Below are positions 24,308 to 34,244 of a DNA stretch of 64,000 nucleotides, one piece after another. The notes beneath the pieces are model-generated. The model made no database searches, was not told the origin of the DNA, and was given only the letters and a program-made list of their open reading frames with translations. Position 1 is the stretch's first letter. Each line of letters begins with the position of its first letter. Source of the stretch: Clavibacter californiensis (GTDB lineage: Bacteria; Actinomycetota; Actinomycetes; Actinomycetales; Microbacteriaceae); contig NZ_CP040792.1 in assembly GCF_021952865.1 (NCBI RefSeq), positions 1,798,001 through 1,862,000 of the forward strand, given 5' to 3'. The translations under genes were made by a program, and so were the position numbers.

Positions 24308-26119
24308 TCAGCCCATCGGCGTGCGCGGCGCCGTCATGGCGGGCGCTCCCGGATCCGACGTGGCGAGGGCCGGCGCCGTCGTCTCCAGCGCGGGCGAGCT
24401 CGTCCGCCCGCGTCGCCGCTTCCGCCCGCCCGAGCGCCCGTACACGAGGTACATCGTGAGCCCCATGATGATCATGAGCAGGACCGTGTAGACGAACGTG
24501 ATGCTCATGGAGTCGAGGTTGGCCTCGCCCTCGGTGCTCGCCTTGATGGCGATGCCGAGCGGCTCGTACAGCGGCTGGTAGAGGAACACCGCCGCGTCGT
24601 AGTCGTCGAGCAGGCTGTTGAAGTTGAGCGCCGTGATGGCGGCGACCGTGGGGATCACGAGCGGCACCAGCACCCGCCGGAACGTCGTGAGCGACTTCGC
24701 GCCGAGGATCCGCGCCGCGTCCTCGAGCGACTGCGGCACGCTCGCGAACGCCGCCTTGAGCAGGCGCAGGGTGAACGGCACCTTGACGATGATGTAGGCC
24801 ACGAGCAGCAGCCAGGTCGTGCCCGTGAGCACCTGCCCGCCGATGAGCGGCTGGGCCCGGTCGAACGTCTGCAGCAGTGCGAGCGCGATGAGGATGGTCG
24901 GCAGGATCCATGGGATGTGCAGCAGGTACTCGAGCGTCGCGGTGACCCAGTTGCGGTTGCGCTGGATCATGCGCGCGACGAACAGGAGGCCTGCCACGAC
25001 GATCACGGCGGCCAGCGCGCTGTAGACGAGGCTCACGACGAAGGGGCGCAGCACGTCGGGGGAGCCGAGGACGGTCGCGTAGTTCCGCAGCGTGAACGAG
25101 TCCAGCGTGATCGTGCCCGTCTGCACGCTCTTCGAGTCGAGGAACGAGAACAGCACGATGAGGATGACGGGGAGCGCGTAGACCACGAACAGGGCGTAGG
25201 CGACGACGTGCACGACGCCGTTCACGATCGGGTTCCGGATGCGCTGCTTCTGCAGCGGCGTCGCGACCTTGGCCACCGAGAAGTACACGCCCGACTTCTC
25301 GACGCGGTTCATGATCGCCAGCAGCACGATCGTGGCGACGCCCAGCACGATCGCGAGGAGCGCCGCGAGGTCGCGGGAGCTCGTGCTCTTGGAGAACGTG
25401 ACGATCATGGGCGCCACCGTCTGGAAGCCCGTGCCGCCGAGCACCAGGGGAGCGGTGAGCGCCCCGAGGCCCGTGAGGAAAGTGAGCACGGTGACCGCGA
25501 AGATCATGGGCCGCAGCGCCGGCAGCACGATGCGGAAGAGGATGCGCCCGGTGCCCGCGCCCATGCTCCGGGCCGCCTCGATGGTCTGGTGGTCGATCGC
25601 CGCGAGAGACGAGCGGAGGAAGAGCATGTGGTTCGTGGTGGTGGCGAAGGTCATCACGATGACGACCGCGAAGTAGCCCGAGAACCAGTCGGGGTCGAGG
25701 TCGGGGAACGCGCGCTGGGCGAGCGCCGTGACGAACCCGTAGCGGCCGTAGATGAAGTTGTACCCTGCCGCGAGCACGATGCCGCCGTAGATGAGCGTCG
25801 TGGCGTAGCCGAGCCAGAGCACGCGGGATCCGCGCACCACGAAGTACTCGGTCACCAGCACGATGAAGATGCCGACCACGTTGACCGTGATCGCGAGGGT
25901 GACGGCGAGCAGGAGGCTGTTGCCGACGCTCCGCATCGCCCGGTCGGAGCTCAGGAGCTTCTCGAGCGCGCGACCGCTGAAAGCGCCGTCGGGGAAGAAG
26001 GTCGTGACGAGCAGGTTCGCGTTCGGGAACACGAGGAACGTGACGACGAACCAGAGCGCGGCGATGAGCACCACGACGCCGAGGGGCGAGCGCAGCAGGG
26101 CGCGGACGGGGGTGCGCAC
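24308..26119 (-). CDS. ABC transporter permease, Fbp/iron type, two fused domains
   Basis: A 603-residue membrane protein with about 12 transmembrane segments in two homologous halves, each with an EAA loop (IEAARSMGAGTGRILFRIVLPALRP and LEDAARILGAKSLTTFRRVLVPLVIP). Fused permeases of this size are typical of FbpB/AfuB-type Fe3+ importers. The C-terminal 45 residues are an Arg-rich and Ala/Pro tail. GTG 26119 lies 2 bases after the ATPase stop, so ATPase and permease are one operon. Confidence 0.9.
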   Translation of the reverse strand: MRTPVRALLRSPLGVVVLIAALWFVVTFLVFPNANLLVTTFFPDGAFSGRALEKLLSSDRAMRSVGNSLLLAVTLAITVNVVGIFIVLVTEYFVVRGSRVLWLGYATTLIYGGIVLAAGYNFIYGRYGFVTALAQRAFPDLDPDWFSGYFAVVIVMTFATTTNHMLFLRSSLAAIDHQTIEAARSMGAGTGRILFRIVLPALRPMIFAVTVLTFLTGLGALTAPLVLGGTGFQTVAPMIVTFSKSTSSRDLAALLAIVLGVATIVLLAIMNRVEKSGVYFSVAKVATPLQKQRIRNPIVNGVVHVVAYALFVVYALPVILIVLFSFLDSKSVQTGTITLDSFTLRNYATVLGSPDVLRPFVVSLVYSALAAVIVVAGLLFVARMIQRNRNWVTATLEYLLHIPWILPTILIALALLQTFDRAQPLIGGQVLTGTTWLLLVAYIIVKVPFTLRLLKAAFASVPQSLEDAARILGAKSLTTFRRVLVPLVIPTVAAITALNFNSLLDDYDAAVFLYQPLYEPLGIAIKASTEGEANLDSMSITFVYTVLLMIIMGLTMYLVYGRSGGRKRRRGRTSSPALETTAPALATSDPGAPAMTAPRTPMG

Positions 26120-26121
26120 GG

Positions 26122-27150
26122 CTACGACCGGTACTGCAGGATCGCGGCCGGGTCGATGCCCACGACGACCTCGGTGCCGGGCGTGAGCGGCGGGGCACCC
26201 GTCTCGGCGACGAGCGCCTGGACGGCGTCGTCCCCGAGGTCGACCCGGTAGGTGCTGTAGGACCCGTGATACGACCGCTCGGCGACCACGCCGTCGATGC
26301 GCACGCGGCCCGCGTCCGCCGGGGTGGCCCCGCGCGGATCCACCGACACGCGCTCCAGGCGCACGTAGGCGCGGCTCGAGGCGTCGAGGTCGGTCGCGCC
26401 GGCGTCGCGGAGGCGGGACACCGTGGCGGGGCCGAGCGCGTTGATGGCGCCGACGAACGTGGCGACGAACTCGGTGGCCGAGCGGTCGTAGATGTCCTCC
26501 GGGGTGCCGACCTGCTCGATCCGCCCCGCGTCGAAGACGGCGATGCGGTCGCTCATGGTGAGCGCCTCCTCCTGGTCGTGCGTGACGTACACGGTCGTGA
26601 TGCCCAGGCGCGACTGCAGGCCCTTCAGCTGGTCGCGCAGCTGCACGCGGAGCTTGGCGTCGAGGTTGGAGAGCGGCTCGTCGAGCAGCAGGATCCGCGG
26701 CTCGAGCACGAGCGCCCGCGCGATGGCGACGCGCTGCTGCTGGCCGCCCGAGAGCTCCGCCACGTTCTTGTCGAGCTGCGCCTCGCTCAGCTCGACCTGG
26801 TCGGCCATGGCGCGCACGAGCCGGTCGGTCTCGGCTTTACCGGCCTTCCGCACCGTGAGGCCGAACGCGATGTTCTGCCGCACCGACATGCTGGGGAAGA
26901 GGGCGTAGTTCTGGAACACCATGCCCACGCGGCGCTTCTCGCTCGGCAGCCGCGTGGCGACCTGGCCGTCGATGACGATGTCTCCGCGGCACGGGTCGAC
27001 GAAGCCGGCGAGGGTCCGCAGCGCCGTCGTCTTGCCGCAGCCGGACGGCCCGAGGAGCGTGAAGAACTCGCCCTCGTGGATCTCGAGGTCGAGCCCGGGG
27101 ATCGCCACCTGGTCGCCGAAGCGCACCTCGACGTCGTCGAAGCGGATCAT
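26122..27150 (-). CDS. ABC transporter ATP-binding protein (FbpC/PotA type)
   Basis: A 342-residue ATPase with Walker A GPSGCGKTT (34-42), Q-loop VFQNYALFPSMSV, signature [16 protein letters not shown], Walker B RILLLDEPLSNLD and switch H in VTHDQEEAL. A C-terminal TOBE-like regulatory domain (about 250-340) follows. It powers the adjacent permease with the 27150-28232 binding protein. The start codon shares one base with the upstream stop (TGATG). Confidence 0.93.
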   Translation of the reverse strand: MIRFDDVEVRFGDQVAIPGLDLEIHEGEFFTLLGPSGCGKTTALRTLAGFVDPCRGDIVIDGQVATRLPSEKRRVGMVFQNYALFPSMSVRQNIAFGLTVRKAGKAETDRLVRAMADQVELSEAQLDKNVAELSGGQQQRVAIARALVLEPRILLLDEPLSNLDAKLRVQLRDQLKGLQSRLGITTVYVTHDQEEALTMSDRIAVFDAGRIEQVGTPEDIYDRSATEFVATFVGAINALGPATVSRLRDAGATDLDASSRAYVRLERVSVDPRGATPADAGRVRIDGVVAERSYHGSYSTYRVDLGDDAVQALVAETGAPPLTPGTEVVVGIDPAAILQYRS

Positions 27151-28232
27151 CAGGGCAGGTACTCCAGCTCGGTCTTCTCGACCCAGTCGGCGATGTGCTC
27201 GCGCACGAAGCCGTAGTCGACGTCCTGCTTGTCGAGCGACTCGATGAGCTCCTTCACGGCAGGCAGCGCCTTCTCGCGCGCGGTCGTGCTGACCGGATAG
27301 CTCGAGAACTGCTCCGCGAAGGCCCCCTGGACGTCGGCGCTGCCGAACCAGTCGATGAACGCGCGGGCGTGCTCCTCCTTCTTCGTGCCGGCGATCTCGG
27401 CGATCTGCTCGGTGACGAACGGGACGCCCGCCTTCGCGGGCACGATCTCGGTGGTGGTGCCGTACTGCGCGTCGCGCGCCGCGATGCCGCTCGAGGCGAG
27501 CGTGCCGAACGCGACCTCGCCGCGGGAGAGGCGGGCGTAGAGGTCCGTGCCCTCGACCGCGGGGGATCCGTTCGCGAAGTAGTCCTTCACGACCTGCCAG
27601 CCGGCGTCGCTGATGCCGAGGTCGCCGTCCGGGTCCTCGTAGGGCGCGAGGAGGCCCGCGAGGATGAGCTGCGGGGTCGCCTCGCCGAGGCGCGTGTTCA
27701 CCTCGTACTCGCCCTCGTGCTTCGACGAGTAGAGGTCGGTGACGTCCTTCGGCACGTCGCCGCCCGAGGTCTGCTTCGCATCGTGCACGGTGACGATCGC
27801 CTGCTCCACGAGCGGCCAGTACGCGCCGTCGGCGGGATCGCCCGCGGCCTGGTCGACCTCGCCCGACCACGCGGGCGTGTACGCGGTGATCGCGTCCTCC
27901 GCCTTGAGGTTCTCGAAGTACATGTTGTTGAGGCCGAACACCACGTCCCCGACGGGGTTGTTCTTCTCCGCCACGATGCGGTTCGCGAGGTCGGCACCGC
28001 CGAGTCCCACGATCTGGATGTCGAAGCCCGCCTTCGCCGCCTCGGCCGTGACCCAGTCGCCACGGCCGTCGCCGTTGGAGTTCGTGTAGACGATGAGCGT
28101 GTCGCCGGAGGCGGGGGAGACGGCGGGGTCCGCGGTGCCGCTGTCGGGGGACGACCCGCATCCGCTGAGGGCGAGCCCCGCCGCGACGACGGCGGCGAGG
28201 GAGACGGTGAGACGGCGGGCGCGGTTCTTCAT
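27150..28232 (-). CDS. ABC transporter substrate-binding lipoprotein (Fbp type)
   Basis: A 360-residue lipoprotein. The signal MKNRARRLTVSLAAVVAAGLALSGCG has lipobox LSGC (lipid-modified Cys 25). SGDTLIVYTNSNGDGRG at the start of the mature protein is typical of FbpA/AfuA-type Fe3+-binding proteins (extracellular solute-binding family 1), though other small ligands such as phosphonate or thiamine are possible. Dyad GAGCAC/GTGCTC (about 28250-28266) lies in the leader and a -10-like TATGGT on the minus strand (plus-strand 28302-28307) upstream. No DtxR-type iron box is visible in the 240-base divergent region. Confidence 0.88.
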   Translation of the reverse strand: MKNRARRLTVSLAAVVAAGLALSGCGSSPDSGTADPAVSPASGDTLIVYTNSNGDGRGDWVTAEAAKAGFDIQIVGLGGADLANRIVAEKNNPVGDVVFGLNNMYFENLKAEDAITAYTPAWSGEVDQAAGDPADGAYWPLVEQAIVTVHDAKQTSGGDVPKDVTDLYSSKHEGEYEVNTRLGEATPQLILAGLLAPYEDPDGDLGISDAGWQVVKDYFANGSPAVEGTDLYARLSRGEVAFGTLASSGIAARDAQYGTTTEIVPAKAGVPFVTEQIAEIAGTKKEEHARAFIDWFGSADVQGAFAEQFSSYPVSTTAREKALPAVKELIESLDKQDVDYGFVREHIADWVEKTELEYLP

Positions 28233-28439
28233 GGTGTCCTCTCGGAGGGAGCACGTCGATGTGCTCGCAGGGCGATCGCGCCGGATGGACACGAAGTCCC
28301 CACCATATGAGCGGGGTGCCCGGCCTCCCGGCCCGGCTGTCGCTGTTGGCTCGTTGTTCAGCAGAGGGACACCGGCACGATCCCCCCGGATGAGGAGCAG
28401 GCTGGTCGAGGCAGGTCGCCACCGCTCGCGGGAGCGGGA

Positions 28440-28456
28440 ATACATAGCCCGTGTAT
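28440..28456. promoter_or_regulatory. Dyad upstream of the DHA2 exporter
   Basis: ATACA (28440-28444) and TGTAT (28452-28456) form an inverted repeat 16 bases before the ATG at 28472. It could be an operator for the exporter gene. A second loose dyad GTAT/ATAC overlaps. This is weak evidence. Confidence 0.3.
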
Positions 28457-28471
28457 GGGATTCGATACCTC

Positions 28472-29968
28472 ATGACCGGACGCACACCCGCGGGCACGAC
28501 CCCGACCTCGACCGACGACCAGGACCGCACCCGCTGGCAGGCCTTCTGGGTCTGCGTCGGCGTCGCGGCGCTCACCATCCTCGATCTGTCGAAGGTCAAC
28601 GTCGGCCTGCCGTCGATCGAGGAGTCCCTCGGCGCCGGATCCACCGACCTGCAGCTCATCGTCGCCGGCTACGCCCTCGCGTTCGGCCTGGCCCTCGTGC
28701 CCGCCGGCCGCCTCGGCGACATCCGCAGCCGCCGGCTCATGTTCGTGGTCGGCCTCAGCTCCTTCACGATCGCCAGCCTGCTCTGCGCCATCGCGCCGGA
28801 CGTGAAGACCCTCGTGGTCGCGCGGATCCTGCAGGGCGTCGCCGCCGGCATCCAGATGCCGCAGGTGCTCGGCCTCATCCAGCAGCTCTTCCAGGGCGAG
28901 GAGCGGGCGCGCGCATTCGGCCTGTTCGGCGCCGTCGTCGGCATCGCGACCGCGTTCGGGCCGACCCTCGGCGGCCTGCTGATCCAGCTCGGCGGCCCCG
29001 AGGACGGCTGGCGCCTGCTGTTCTGGATGAACATCCCGCTCGGCATCGTCGCCATCGCGTTCGCGCTCAAGCTGCTGCCGCGCAGGCAGGCCCGGCCCCA
29101 GCAGAAGACGGGCCTCGATCCGGTCGGCATCGTGCTGCTCGCGATCGCCACGTTCTCGCTCATGCTGCCGTTCGTGCTCACGACGGGCGGGCCCGACGAC
29201 GACCCGCTCCGGTGGATCTGGCTCGCCGCGGCGGTGGTCGCGGCAGCGCTCTTCGTCGCGTGGGAGCGGCGCTACGAGCGGTCGGGGAAGTCGCCCGTGG
29301 TGCACTTCGCGCTCTTCACGCTCTCCTCGTACCGCAACGGGATCCTCATCGCCACCGCGTACTTCGCCGCCATCCCCGCGGTGTTCCTGCTCACGACGCT
29401 GTACCTGCAGCAGGGCCTCGGCCTCGCGCCCGTGTTCGCCGGCATGGTCAGCATCCCGTTCGCGCTGTCGTCCGCGGTCACCGCGTGGATCGGCGGGCGC
29501 CTCGTCTCGCGCCTCGGACGCCAGCTGGTGGTGATCGGGCTCGCGATCGTCGCGGTCGGCATCACCCTGCTGCTCCTGGCCGCCGTGCTCACGCCGCAGG
29601 AGGCGACGCCGTGGGCGATGGCCGCGGCGATGCTCGTCGCGGGCGTCGGGGCGGGCTTCGTGATCTCGCCGAACCAGACGCTCACGCTCGCCGAGATCCC
29701 GGTGACCGAGGGCGGCGTCGCCGGATCCATGGCCCAGGTCGGCCAGCGCGTCGGCACGGCCGTGGGCGTCGCGGCCGCGTCCGCCACCTTCTTCAGCACG
29801 CTCTACGCGGAGGCCGCGGGCGGCGGCGACGCGAGCCTCGCGGTGTACCACGACGGGTTCCGCAACGGCTTCCTCGTGACGATCGCCCTGGTCGCCGTGG
29901 CCCTCACGCTCGGCCTGGTCGACCTCGGCCAGCGCCGCCGTCGCCGGGAGCGCGCCGCGACCGCCTGA
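28472..29968 (+). CDS. DHA2-family drug exporter (14-TM MFS)
   Basis: A 498-residue transporter with 14 predicted transmembrane segments. Motif A is near AGRLGDIRSRRLMF, the motif C region near GLFGAVVGIATAFGPTLGGLL, and LDLSKVNVGLPSIEESL in helix 1 replaces the usual LD-x-TIVNVALP of EmrB/QacA members. It probably exports drugs or metabolites by proton antiport. ATG 28472 was chosen; GTG 28451 would add MYGIRYL. Confidence 0.88.
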   Translation: MTGRTPAGTTPTSTDDQDRTRWQAFWVCVGVAALTILDLSKVNVGLPSIEESLGAGSTDLQLIVAGYALAFGLALVPAGRLGDIRSRRLMFVVGLSSFTIASLLCAIAPDVKTLVVARILQGVAAGIQMPQVLGLIQQLFQGEERARAFGLFGAVVGIATAFGPTLGGLLIQLGGPEDGWRLLFWMNIPLGIVAIAFALKLLPRRQARPQQKTGLDPVGIVLLAIATFSLMLPFVLTTGGPDDDPLRWIWLAAAVVAAALFVAWERRYERSGKSPVVHFALFTLSSYRNGILIATAYFAAIPAVFLLTTLYLQQGLGLAPVFAGMVSIPFALSSAVTAWIGGRLVSRLGRQLVVIGLAIVAVGITLLLLAAVLTPQEATPWAMAAAMLVAGVGAGFVISPNQTLTLAEIPVTEGGVAGSMAQVGQRVGTAVGVAAASATFFSTLYAEAAGGGDASLAVYHDGFRNGFLVTIALVAVALTLGLVDLGQRRRRRERAATA

Positions 29969-29992
29969 GCGGGAGGCACGGCGGGCGCGGGG

Positions 29993-30805
29993 TCAGCGCG
30001 CCACGACCGCCAGCACGGCGTCGTGGAGGCGCCCGTTCGTGGCGAGCGCGGATCCGTGCCACGGCCCCGCCTCGCCGTCGACCGACGTGAACCGGCCGCC
30101 CGCCTCCTCGATCACGGGGATCAGCGCGGCCATGTCGTACGGCTTCAGGTCGTGCTCGCCCGCGATGTCGACGAGGCCCTCGGCGAGCAGCATGTACGCC
30201 CACATGTCGCCGAAGTCGCGGGAGCGCTTCACGCGGGCGGAGAGGTCGAGCAGCTCGTCGAGCCGGTCGGCGTCGCGCCACCGCTGGACGCCGGCGACGC
30301 TCATCGAGGCGTCCTCGAGCCGGTCGACGTCCGAGACCCGGATCCGGCGCTCCTCGGACGTCGTGGCCTGCCCGAGCGTGTCGTCGACGTACGCGCCGAG
30401 GCCCGCCGCGCCCCACCAGCGGCGGCCGAGCGCGGGCGCGCTGACGACGCCCACCACGGGCACGCCGTCCACGGCGAGCGCGATGAGGGTGCCCCACACG
30501 GGCACGCCGCGCGCGAAGTTCGAGGTGCCGTCGATGGGATCCACGATCCACTGCCGGGACGACGAGCCGGACGTGCCGTACTCCTCGCCGAGGACGCTGT
30601 CGTGCGGGCGGCTCTCGGCGATGCCGGCGCGTATCGCCCGCTCGACCGACGTGTCCGCGTCGGTGACCCAGCTCGAGTCGGCCTTCGTCTCGATGGCGAG
30701 GTCGGCCGAGCGGAAGCGGTCGAGCGAGATGGCGTCGGCCATGTCGGCCAGCTCCCTCGCGAGCCGCAGGTCGGACGACAGGGAGTGCAGGGGTTCGGAG
30801 GCCAC
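29993..30805 (-). CDS. hisN: Histidinol-phosphatase / inositol monophosphatase family (HisN)
   Basis: A 270-residue Mg2+-dependent phosphatase of the IMPase superfamily. Motifs: VTDADTSVE, metal-binding GEEYG, WIVDPIDGTSNFARG and KPYDMAALIPVIEEAGGRFTS. Actinobacterial members with VTDADTxVE are histidinol-phosphatases (step 9 of His synthesis); a general inositol phosphatase cannot be excluded. GTG 30805 is preceded by TAGGCT (plus-strand AGCCTA 30813-30818) 7 bases upstream, suggesting a leaderless mRNA. It is in tandem behind rsgA. Confidence 0.85.
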   Translation of the reverse strand: MASEPLHSLSSDLRLARELADMADAISLDRFRSADLAIETKADSSWVTDADTSVERAIRAGIAESRPHDSVLGEEYGTSGSSSRQWIVDPIDGTSNFARGVPVWGTLIALAVDGVPVVGVVSAPALGRRWWGAAGLGAYVDDTLGQATTSEERRIRVSDVDRLEDASMSVAGVQRWRDADRLDELLDLSARVKRSRDFGDMWAYMLLAEGLVDIAGEHDLKPYDMAALIPVIEEAGGRFTSVDGEAGPWHGSALATNGRLHDAVLAVVAR

Positions 30806-30815
30806 GGGGTCGAGC

Positions 30816-31892
30816 CTAGCGATCGGCCTGGTCGCCCTTCGACGCGTCGGAGCGGTTGGCGACGAGGTGCTGGAGCGAGTGCAGGCGCTCGCGACCGGCG
30901 TCCCCGAGCTCGCCCGCCTCGACCCGGTCGACGATCTCCCAGTCGTGCGCCTCGGTGAGCGGGATGCCGCCCGGCGGCTCGCCCTCGGGCAGGTGGGCGT
31001 AGCTGGCGAACGAGCGGAGGATGTTCGCCGGATCCACGTGCCCGAGCCCGAACGAGCGGACGCCCGGGGTGTCGATGATCCAGCCGTGGCCGCCGTCGCC
31101 CGTCTCGACGCGCATCGAGACGGTGGAGCTGGACGTGTGGCGTCCGCGCCCGGTGACCTGGTTGACGACGCCCGTCGCGCGCCTCGCGTCCGGCACCAGG
31201 GCGTTGACGAGCGTCGACTTGCCGACGCCGGAGTGGCCGACGGCGACGGTCGTGCGGTCGACCAGCAGCGCGCGCAGCTCGTCGAGAGGCACGTCGTCCG
31301 AGCGGCTCAGCACGATCGGCACGTCGAGCACGCGGAAGTGGGCGGCGAAGGGCGCGGGGTCGGCCACGTCGGACTTGGTGATGCAGAGGATCGGCTGGAT
31401 CCCGGCGTCGAACGCGGCGACCAGGTAGCGGTCGACGAGACGCGCGCGCGGCTCGGGCTCCGCGGCCGCGACGACGATGAGCATCTGGTCGGCGTTCGCC
31501 ACGATCACGCGCTCGACGGCGTCCGAGTCGTCGGCGCTGCGGCGCAGCAGCGTGCGGCGCGGGGCGATGCGCACGATGCGCGACAGGCTGCCCTCGTCGC
31601 CCGAGGTGTCGCCGACGATGTCGACCCGGTCGTTCGTGACCACGGCCTTCTTGCCGAGCTCCCGGGCACGCGTCGCGATGAGCGTGTGCTCGTCCGCGGT
31701 GTCCTCGCCCACGAGCACGCCGAAGCGACCGCGGTCGACCGTGAGCACCCGGCCCTCGACGGAGTCGGTGTGGCCGGGCCGCTGCTTGCTGCGCGGCTTG
31801 TTGGCCTTCGGGTTCGGACGCACGCGCACCGAGGACTCGTCGTAGGCGTCCCAGACGCCGTCGTCCTGCTCAGGATCCGCGAGCCAGCTCAC
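30816..31892 (-). CDS. rsgA: Ribosome small-subunit GTPase RsgA
   Basis: A 358-residue circularly permuted GTPase that assists 30S maturation. An OB-fold region (residues about 45-130) precedes G4 (ITKSD), G1 ([14 protein letters not shown]) and G3 ([10 protein letters not shown]), in the permuted order. The C-terminal domain ([28 protein letters not shown]) lacks the CxxxxxHxxxxxxC zinc ligands of E. coli RsgA. GTG 31892 overlaps the aroA stop (GTGA), so the two are coupled. Confidence 0.93.
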   Translation of the reverse strand: MSWLADPEQDDGVWDAYDESSVRVRPNPKANKPRSKQRPGHTDSVEGRVLTVDRGRFGVLVGEDTADEHTLIATRARELGKKAVVTNDRVDIVGDTSGDEGSLSRIVRIAPRRTLLRRSADDSDAVERVIVANADQMLIVVAAAEPEPRARLVDRYLVAAFDAGIQPILCITKSDVADPAPFAAHFRVLDVPIVLSRSDDVPLDELRALLVDRTTVAVGHSGVGKSTLVNALVPDARRATGVVNQVTGRGRHTSSSTVSMRVETGDGGHGWIIDTPGVRSFGLGHVDPANILRSFASYAHLPEGEPPGGIPLTEAHDWEIVDRVEAGELGDAGRERLHSLQHLVANRSDASKGDQADR

Positions 31893-33355
31893 AGGAGCCC
31901 GCCGAGCCCGCCCGCGGCGCCCGGCCCGGTGATACCGCCGAGGGCGAGGGGTTCGACGGCCGCGCGCGGCGCACGACCGAGGAGCGGTCCGAGCCAGAGC
32001 TCCGGGAACTCGGGCAGGGTCTTCGCGGTCGTGCCGATGTCGTCGATCTCGACGCCCGGCACGGCCAGGCCGATGATCGCCCCGGCGGTGGCCATGCGGT
32101 GGTCCTCGTAGGCGCGCCACGGGCCGCCGTGGAGCGGGGCGGGGATGATCGCGAGTCCGTCCTCGAGCTCGGTCACGGATCCGCCCAGCCCGGTGATCTC
32201 GGCCGCCAGCGCCGCGAGCCTGTCGGTCTCGTGCCCGCGCAGGTGCCCGATGCCCGTGATGCGGCTGGGTCCGTCGGCGAGGGCCGCGAGCGCGACCAGC
32301 GCGGGAGCGAGCTCGCCGCCCGTGCTGAGGTCGAGGTCGACGCCGGGGATGCGGCCGCCCGCGGCGAGCCCGGGACCGCCGTCGACGACGAGCGCGTCGC
32401 CCTCGCGCGTGACGGTCGCGCCGAAGCGCGGCAGCAGGTGCGCGAGGTCCGCGCCGACCTGCTTCGTCTCCGCGGGCCAGCCGGGGATCGCGACGCGTCC
32501 CCCCGCGACGAGCGCGGCAGCGAGGAACGGCGCCGCGTTGGAGAGGTCGGGCTCGATGCGCACCTCGCGGCCGGCGATGGGGGCGGGGGGCACGATCCAG
32601 ACGCCGGGCTCCGGGCTCTCGACCACGACGCCGCGCTCGGCGAGCGTGCGGATGGTCATCTCGATGTGCGGCATGCTCGGCAGCCGGTCGCCGGTGTGGC
32701 GGAGCCGGAGCCCATCGGCGAAGCGCGGCGCGGCGAGCAGGAGGCCGGAGACGAACTGGCTGGAGGCGGAGGCGTCGATGGCGATCTCGCCGCCCGGCAC
32801 CTCGCCCGTGCCGTAGAGGCTGAAGGGCAACGCCCGGCGCCCGTCGTCGTTCACGTCGACCCCGAGCGCCCGGAGCGCCTCGATGGTGCCGGACATGGGG
32901 CGTCGTCGGGCGCTCGGGTCGCCGTCGAAGGAGACCGGACCGAGGGCCAGCGCGGCGACGGGCGGGAGGAAGCGCATGACGGTGCCGGCGAGGCCGCACT
33001 CGATGGTGACGCCGCCGGCGAGCTCGGCAGGGGTGATCCGCAGGTCGGGCCCGAAGGCGCCGCCCCCGCCGTCGACCTCCTCGATGACCGTGCCGAGGGA
33101 CCGCAGCGCCTCGATCATCAGCCGCGTGTCGCGGGAGCGGAGCGGAGCGCGCAGCGTCGACGGGGAGTCCGCGAGGGCGGACAGGACCAGCTCGCGGTTG
33201 GTCAGGCTCTTGGATCCGGGCAGCGGCACCGTCGCGTCCAGCAGACCGTCCGCCACGGGCGCCGCCCACGGGCCGTCGTCCGTCGGCACGGGCGCGTGGG
33301 TCCGGTCGTCGTCGTACGGGCTGAAGGTGGGACCGGAATACCTGAAGATCTCCAT
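31889..33355 (-). CDS. aroA: 3-phosphoshikimate 1-carboxyvinyltransferase (EPSP synthase)
   Basis: A 488-residue enzyme of the shikimate pathway that joins PEP to shikimate-3-phosphate, the glyphosate target. Motifs: [24 protein letters not shown], the [13 protein letters not shown] region (TxR replaced by VMR), [10 protein letters not shown], and [15 protein letters not shown] with [13 protein letters not shown] at the C-terminus. The ATG at 33355 is placed after the start-like signal; a SigH-type promoter on the opposite strand runs across it. The stop overlaps rsgA. Confidence 0.96.
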   Translation of the reverse strand: MEIFRYSGPTFSPYDDDRTHAPVPTDDGPWAAPVADGLLDATVPLPGSKSLTNRELVLSALADSPSTLRAPLRSRDTRLMIEALRSLGTVIEEVDGGGGAFGPDLRITPAELAGGVTIECGLAGTVMRFLPPVAALALGPVSFDGDPSARRRPMSGTIEALRALGVDVNDDGRRALPFSLYGTGEVPGGEIAIDASASSQFVSGLLLAAPRFADGLRLRHTGDRLPSMPHIEMTIRTLAERGVVVESPEPGVWIVPPAPIAGREVRIEPDLSNAAPFLAAALVAGGRVAIPGWPAETKQVGADLAHLLPRFGATVTREGDALVVDGGPGLAAGGRIPGVDLDLSTGGELAPALVALAALADGPSRITGIGHLRGHETDRLAALAAEITGLGGSVTELEDGLAIIPAPLHGGPWRAYEDHRMATAGAIIGLAVPGVEIDDIGTTAKTLPEFPELWLGPLLGRAPRAAVEPLALGGITGPGAAGGLGGLL

Positions 33356-33360
33356 GGGTT
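33335..33360 (+). promoter_or_regulatory. SigR/SigH-type promoter for sigH
   Basis: GGAAT (33335-33339), exactly 18 bases, then GTT (33358-33360). This is the SigR consensus GGAAT-N18-GTT, on the strand that reads toward sigH (start at 33486). It overlaps the aroA start codon (33353-33355). It would give positive autoregulation of sigH in oxidative stress. Confidence 0.75.
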
Positions 33361-33471
33361 CACCAGAGTACCGGGCAGGCGTCCGGCAGGCCCGGATCCC
33401 GGGCCGGGAAGGATCACCCGTGATCACGAGGACAGCACCAGCGGCCCCGTCCGCCGAGCTCGTGCGAGCCG

Positions 33472-33477
33472 TAGAAT
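33472..33477 (+). promoter_or_regulatory. Second, housekeeping-type -10 box for sigH
   Basis: TAGAAT, eight bases before the ATG at 33486, giving a near-leaderless transcript. It resembles the -10 boxes of other leaderless genes in the window. Confidence 0.45.
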
Positions 33478-33485
33478 CTGCCCTG

Positions 33486-34244
33486 ATGGCCACTTCAGGG
33501 AACACCAGTCACGACGCGCCGGGCGACACCACCGAGCGCGACGCGCCCACCGCATCGGCAGCGCCCGCGGAGCTCGTGGAGGCCGTCGTGCACTCCACCG
33601 AGGAGGCCGCCGATCAGCAGGATGCGGAGCGCGCCGAGGCCGAGGAGCCCCGCGCGGCCCAGCCCGGCGACAACCGCGAGCTCTTCGAGGAGCAGGCGCT
33701 CCCGTTCATCGACCAGCTGTACGCCGCGGGCCTGCGCATGACGCGCAACCCCGCCGACGCGCAGGACCTGGTGCAGGAGACGTTCGTGAAGGCCTACACG
33801 GCCTTCCACCAGTTCAAGCAGGGCACGAACCTCAAGGCCTGGCTGTATCGGATCCTCACGAACACCTTCATCAACAACTACCGCAAGAAGCAGCGGGACC
33901 CCTACAACGGCACCATCGACGAGCTCGAGGACTGGCAGCTGGGCGGCGCGACGAGCGCCACGGCGACCACCACGCGCTCCGCCGAGGCCGAGGCCATCGA
34001 CCATCTCCCGGACAGCACCGTCAAGGACGCGCTGCAGTCCATCCCGGAGGACTTCCGCATGGCCGTCTACTTCGCGGACGTCGAGGGCTTCTCCTACCAG
34101 GAGATCGCCGACATCATGAAGACCCCCGTGGGCACCGTCATGAGCCGCCTGCACCGCGGCCGCCGGATGCTGCGGAGCCTGCTTTCCGACTACGCGCGCG
34201 AGCGGGGAATCTCCACCGCGCACCTCACTGGAGCGACCAAATGA
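33486..34244 (+). CDS. sigH: ECF sigma factor SigH/SigR (thiol-oxidative stress)
   Basis: A 252-residue ECF sigma factor. Residues 1-65 are an acidic Ala/Glu-rich extension. Region 2 follows: [36 protein letters not shown] and [23 protein letters not shown]. Region 4: [49 protein letters not shown]. This is group ECF12 (SigR/SigH), normally held by a zinc anti-sigma RsrA and released on disulfide stress. The next gene overlaps (ATGA) and encodes that anti-sigma. Confidence 0.95.
   Translation: MATSGNTSHDAPGDTTERDAPTASAAPAELVEAVVHSTEEAADQQDAERAEAEEPRAAQPGDNRELFEEQALPFIDQLYAAGLRMTRNPADAQDLVQETFVKAYTAFHQFKQGTNLKAWLYRILTNTFINNYRKKQRDPYNGTIDELEDWQLGGATSATATTTRSAEAEAIDHLPDSTVKDALQSIPEDFRMAVYFADVEGFSYQEIADIMKTPVGTVMSRLHRGRRMLRSLLSDYARERGISTAHLTGATK

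Noticed and set aside
28233-28471. DtxR/IdeR iron box for the Fbp-type importer
   Set aside because: No TTAGGTTAGSCTAACCTAA-like sequence is present in the divergent region.
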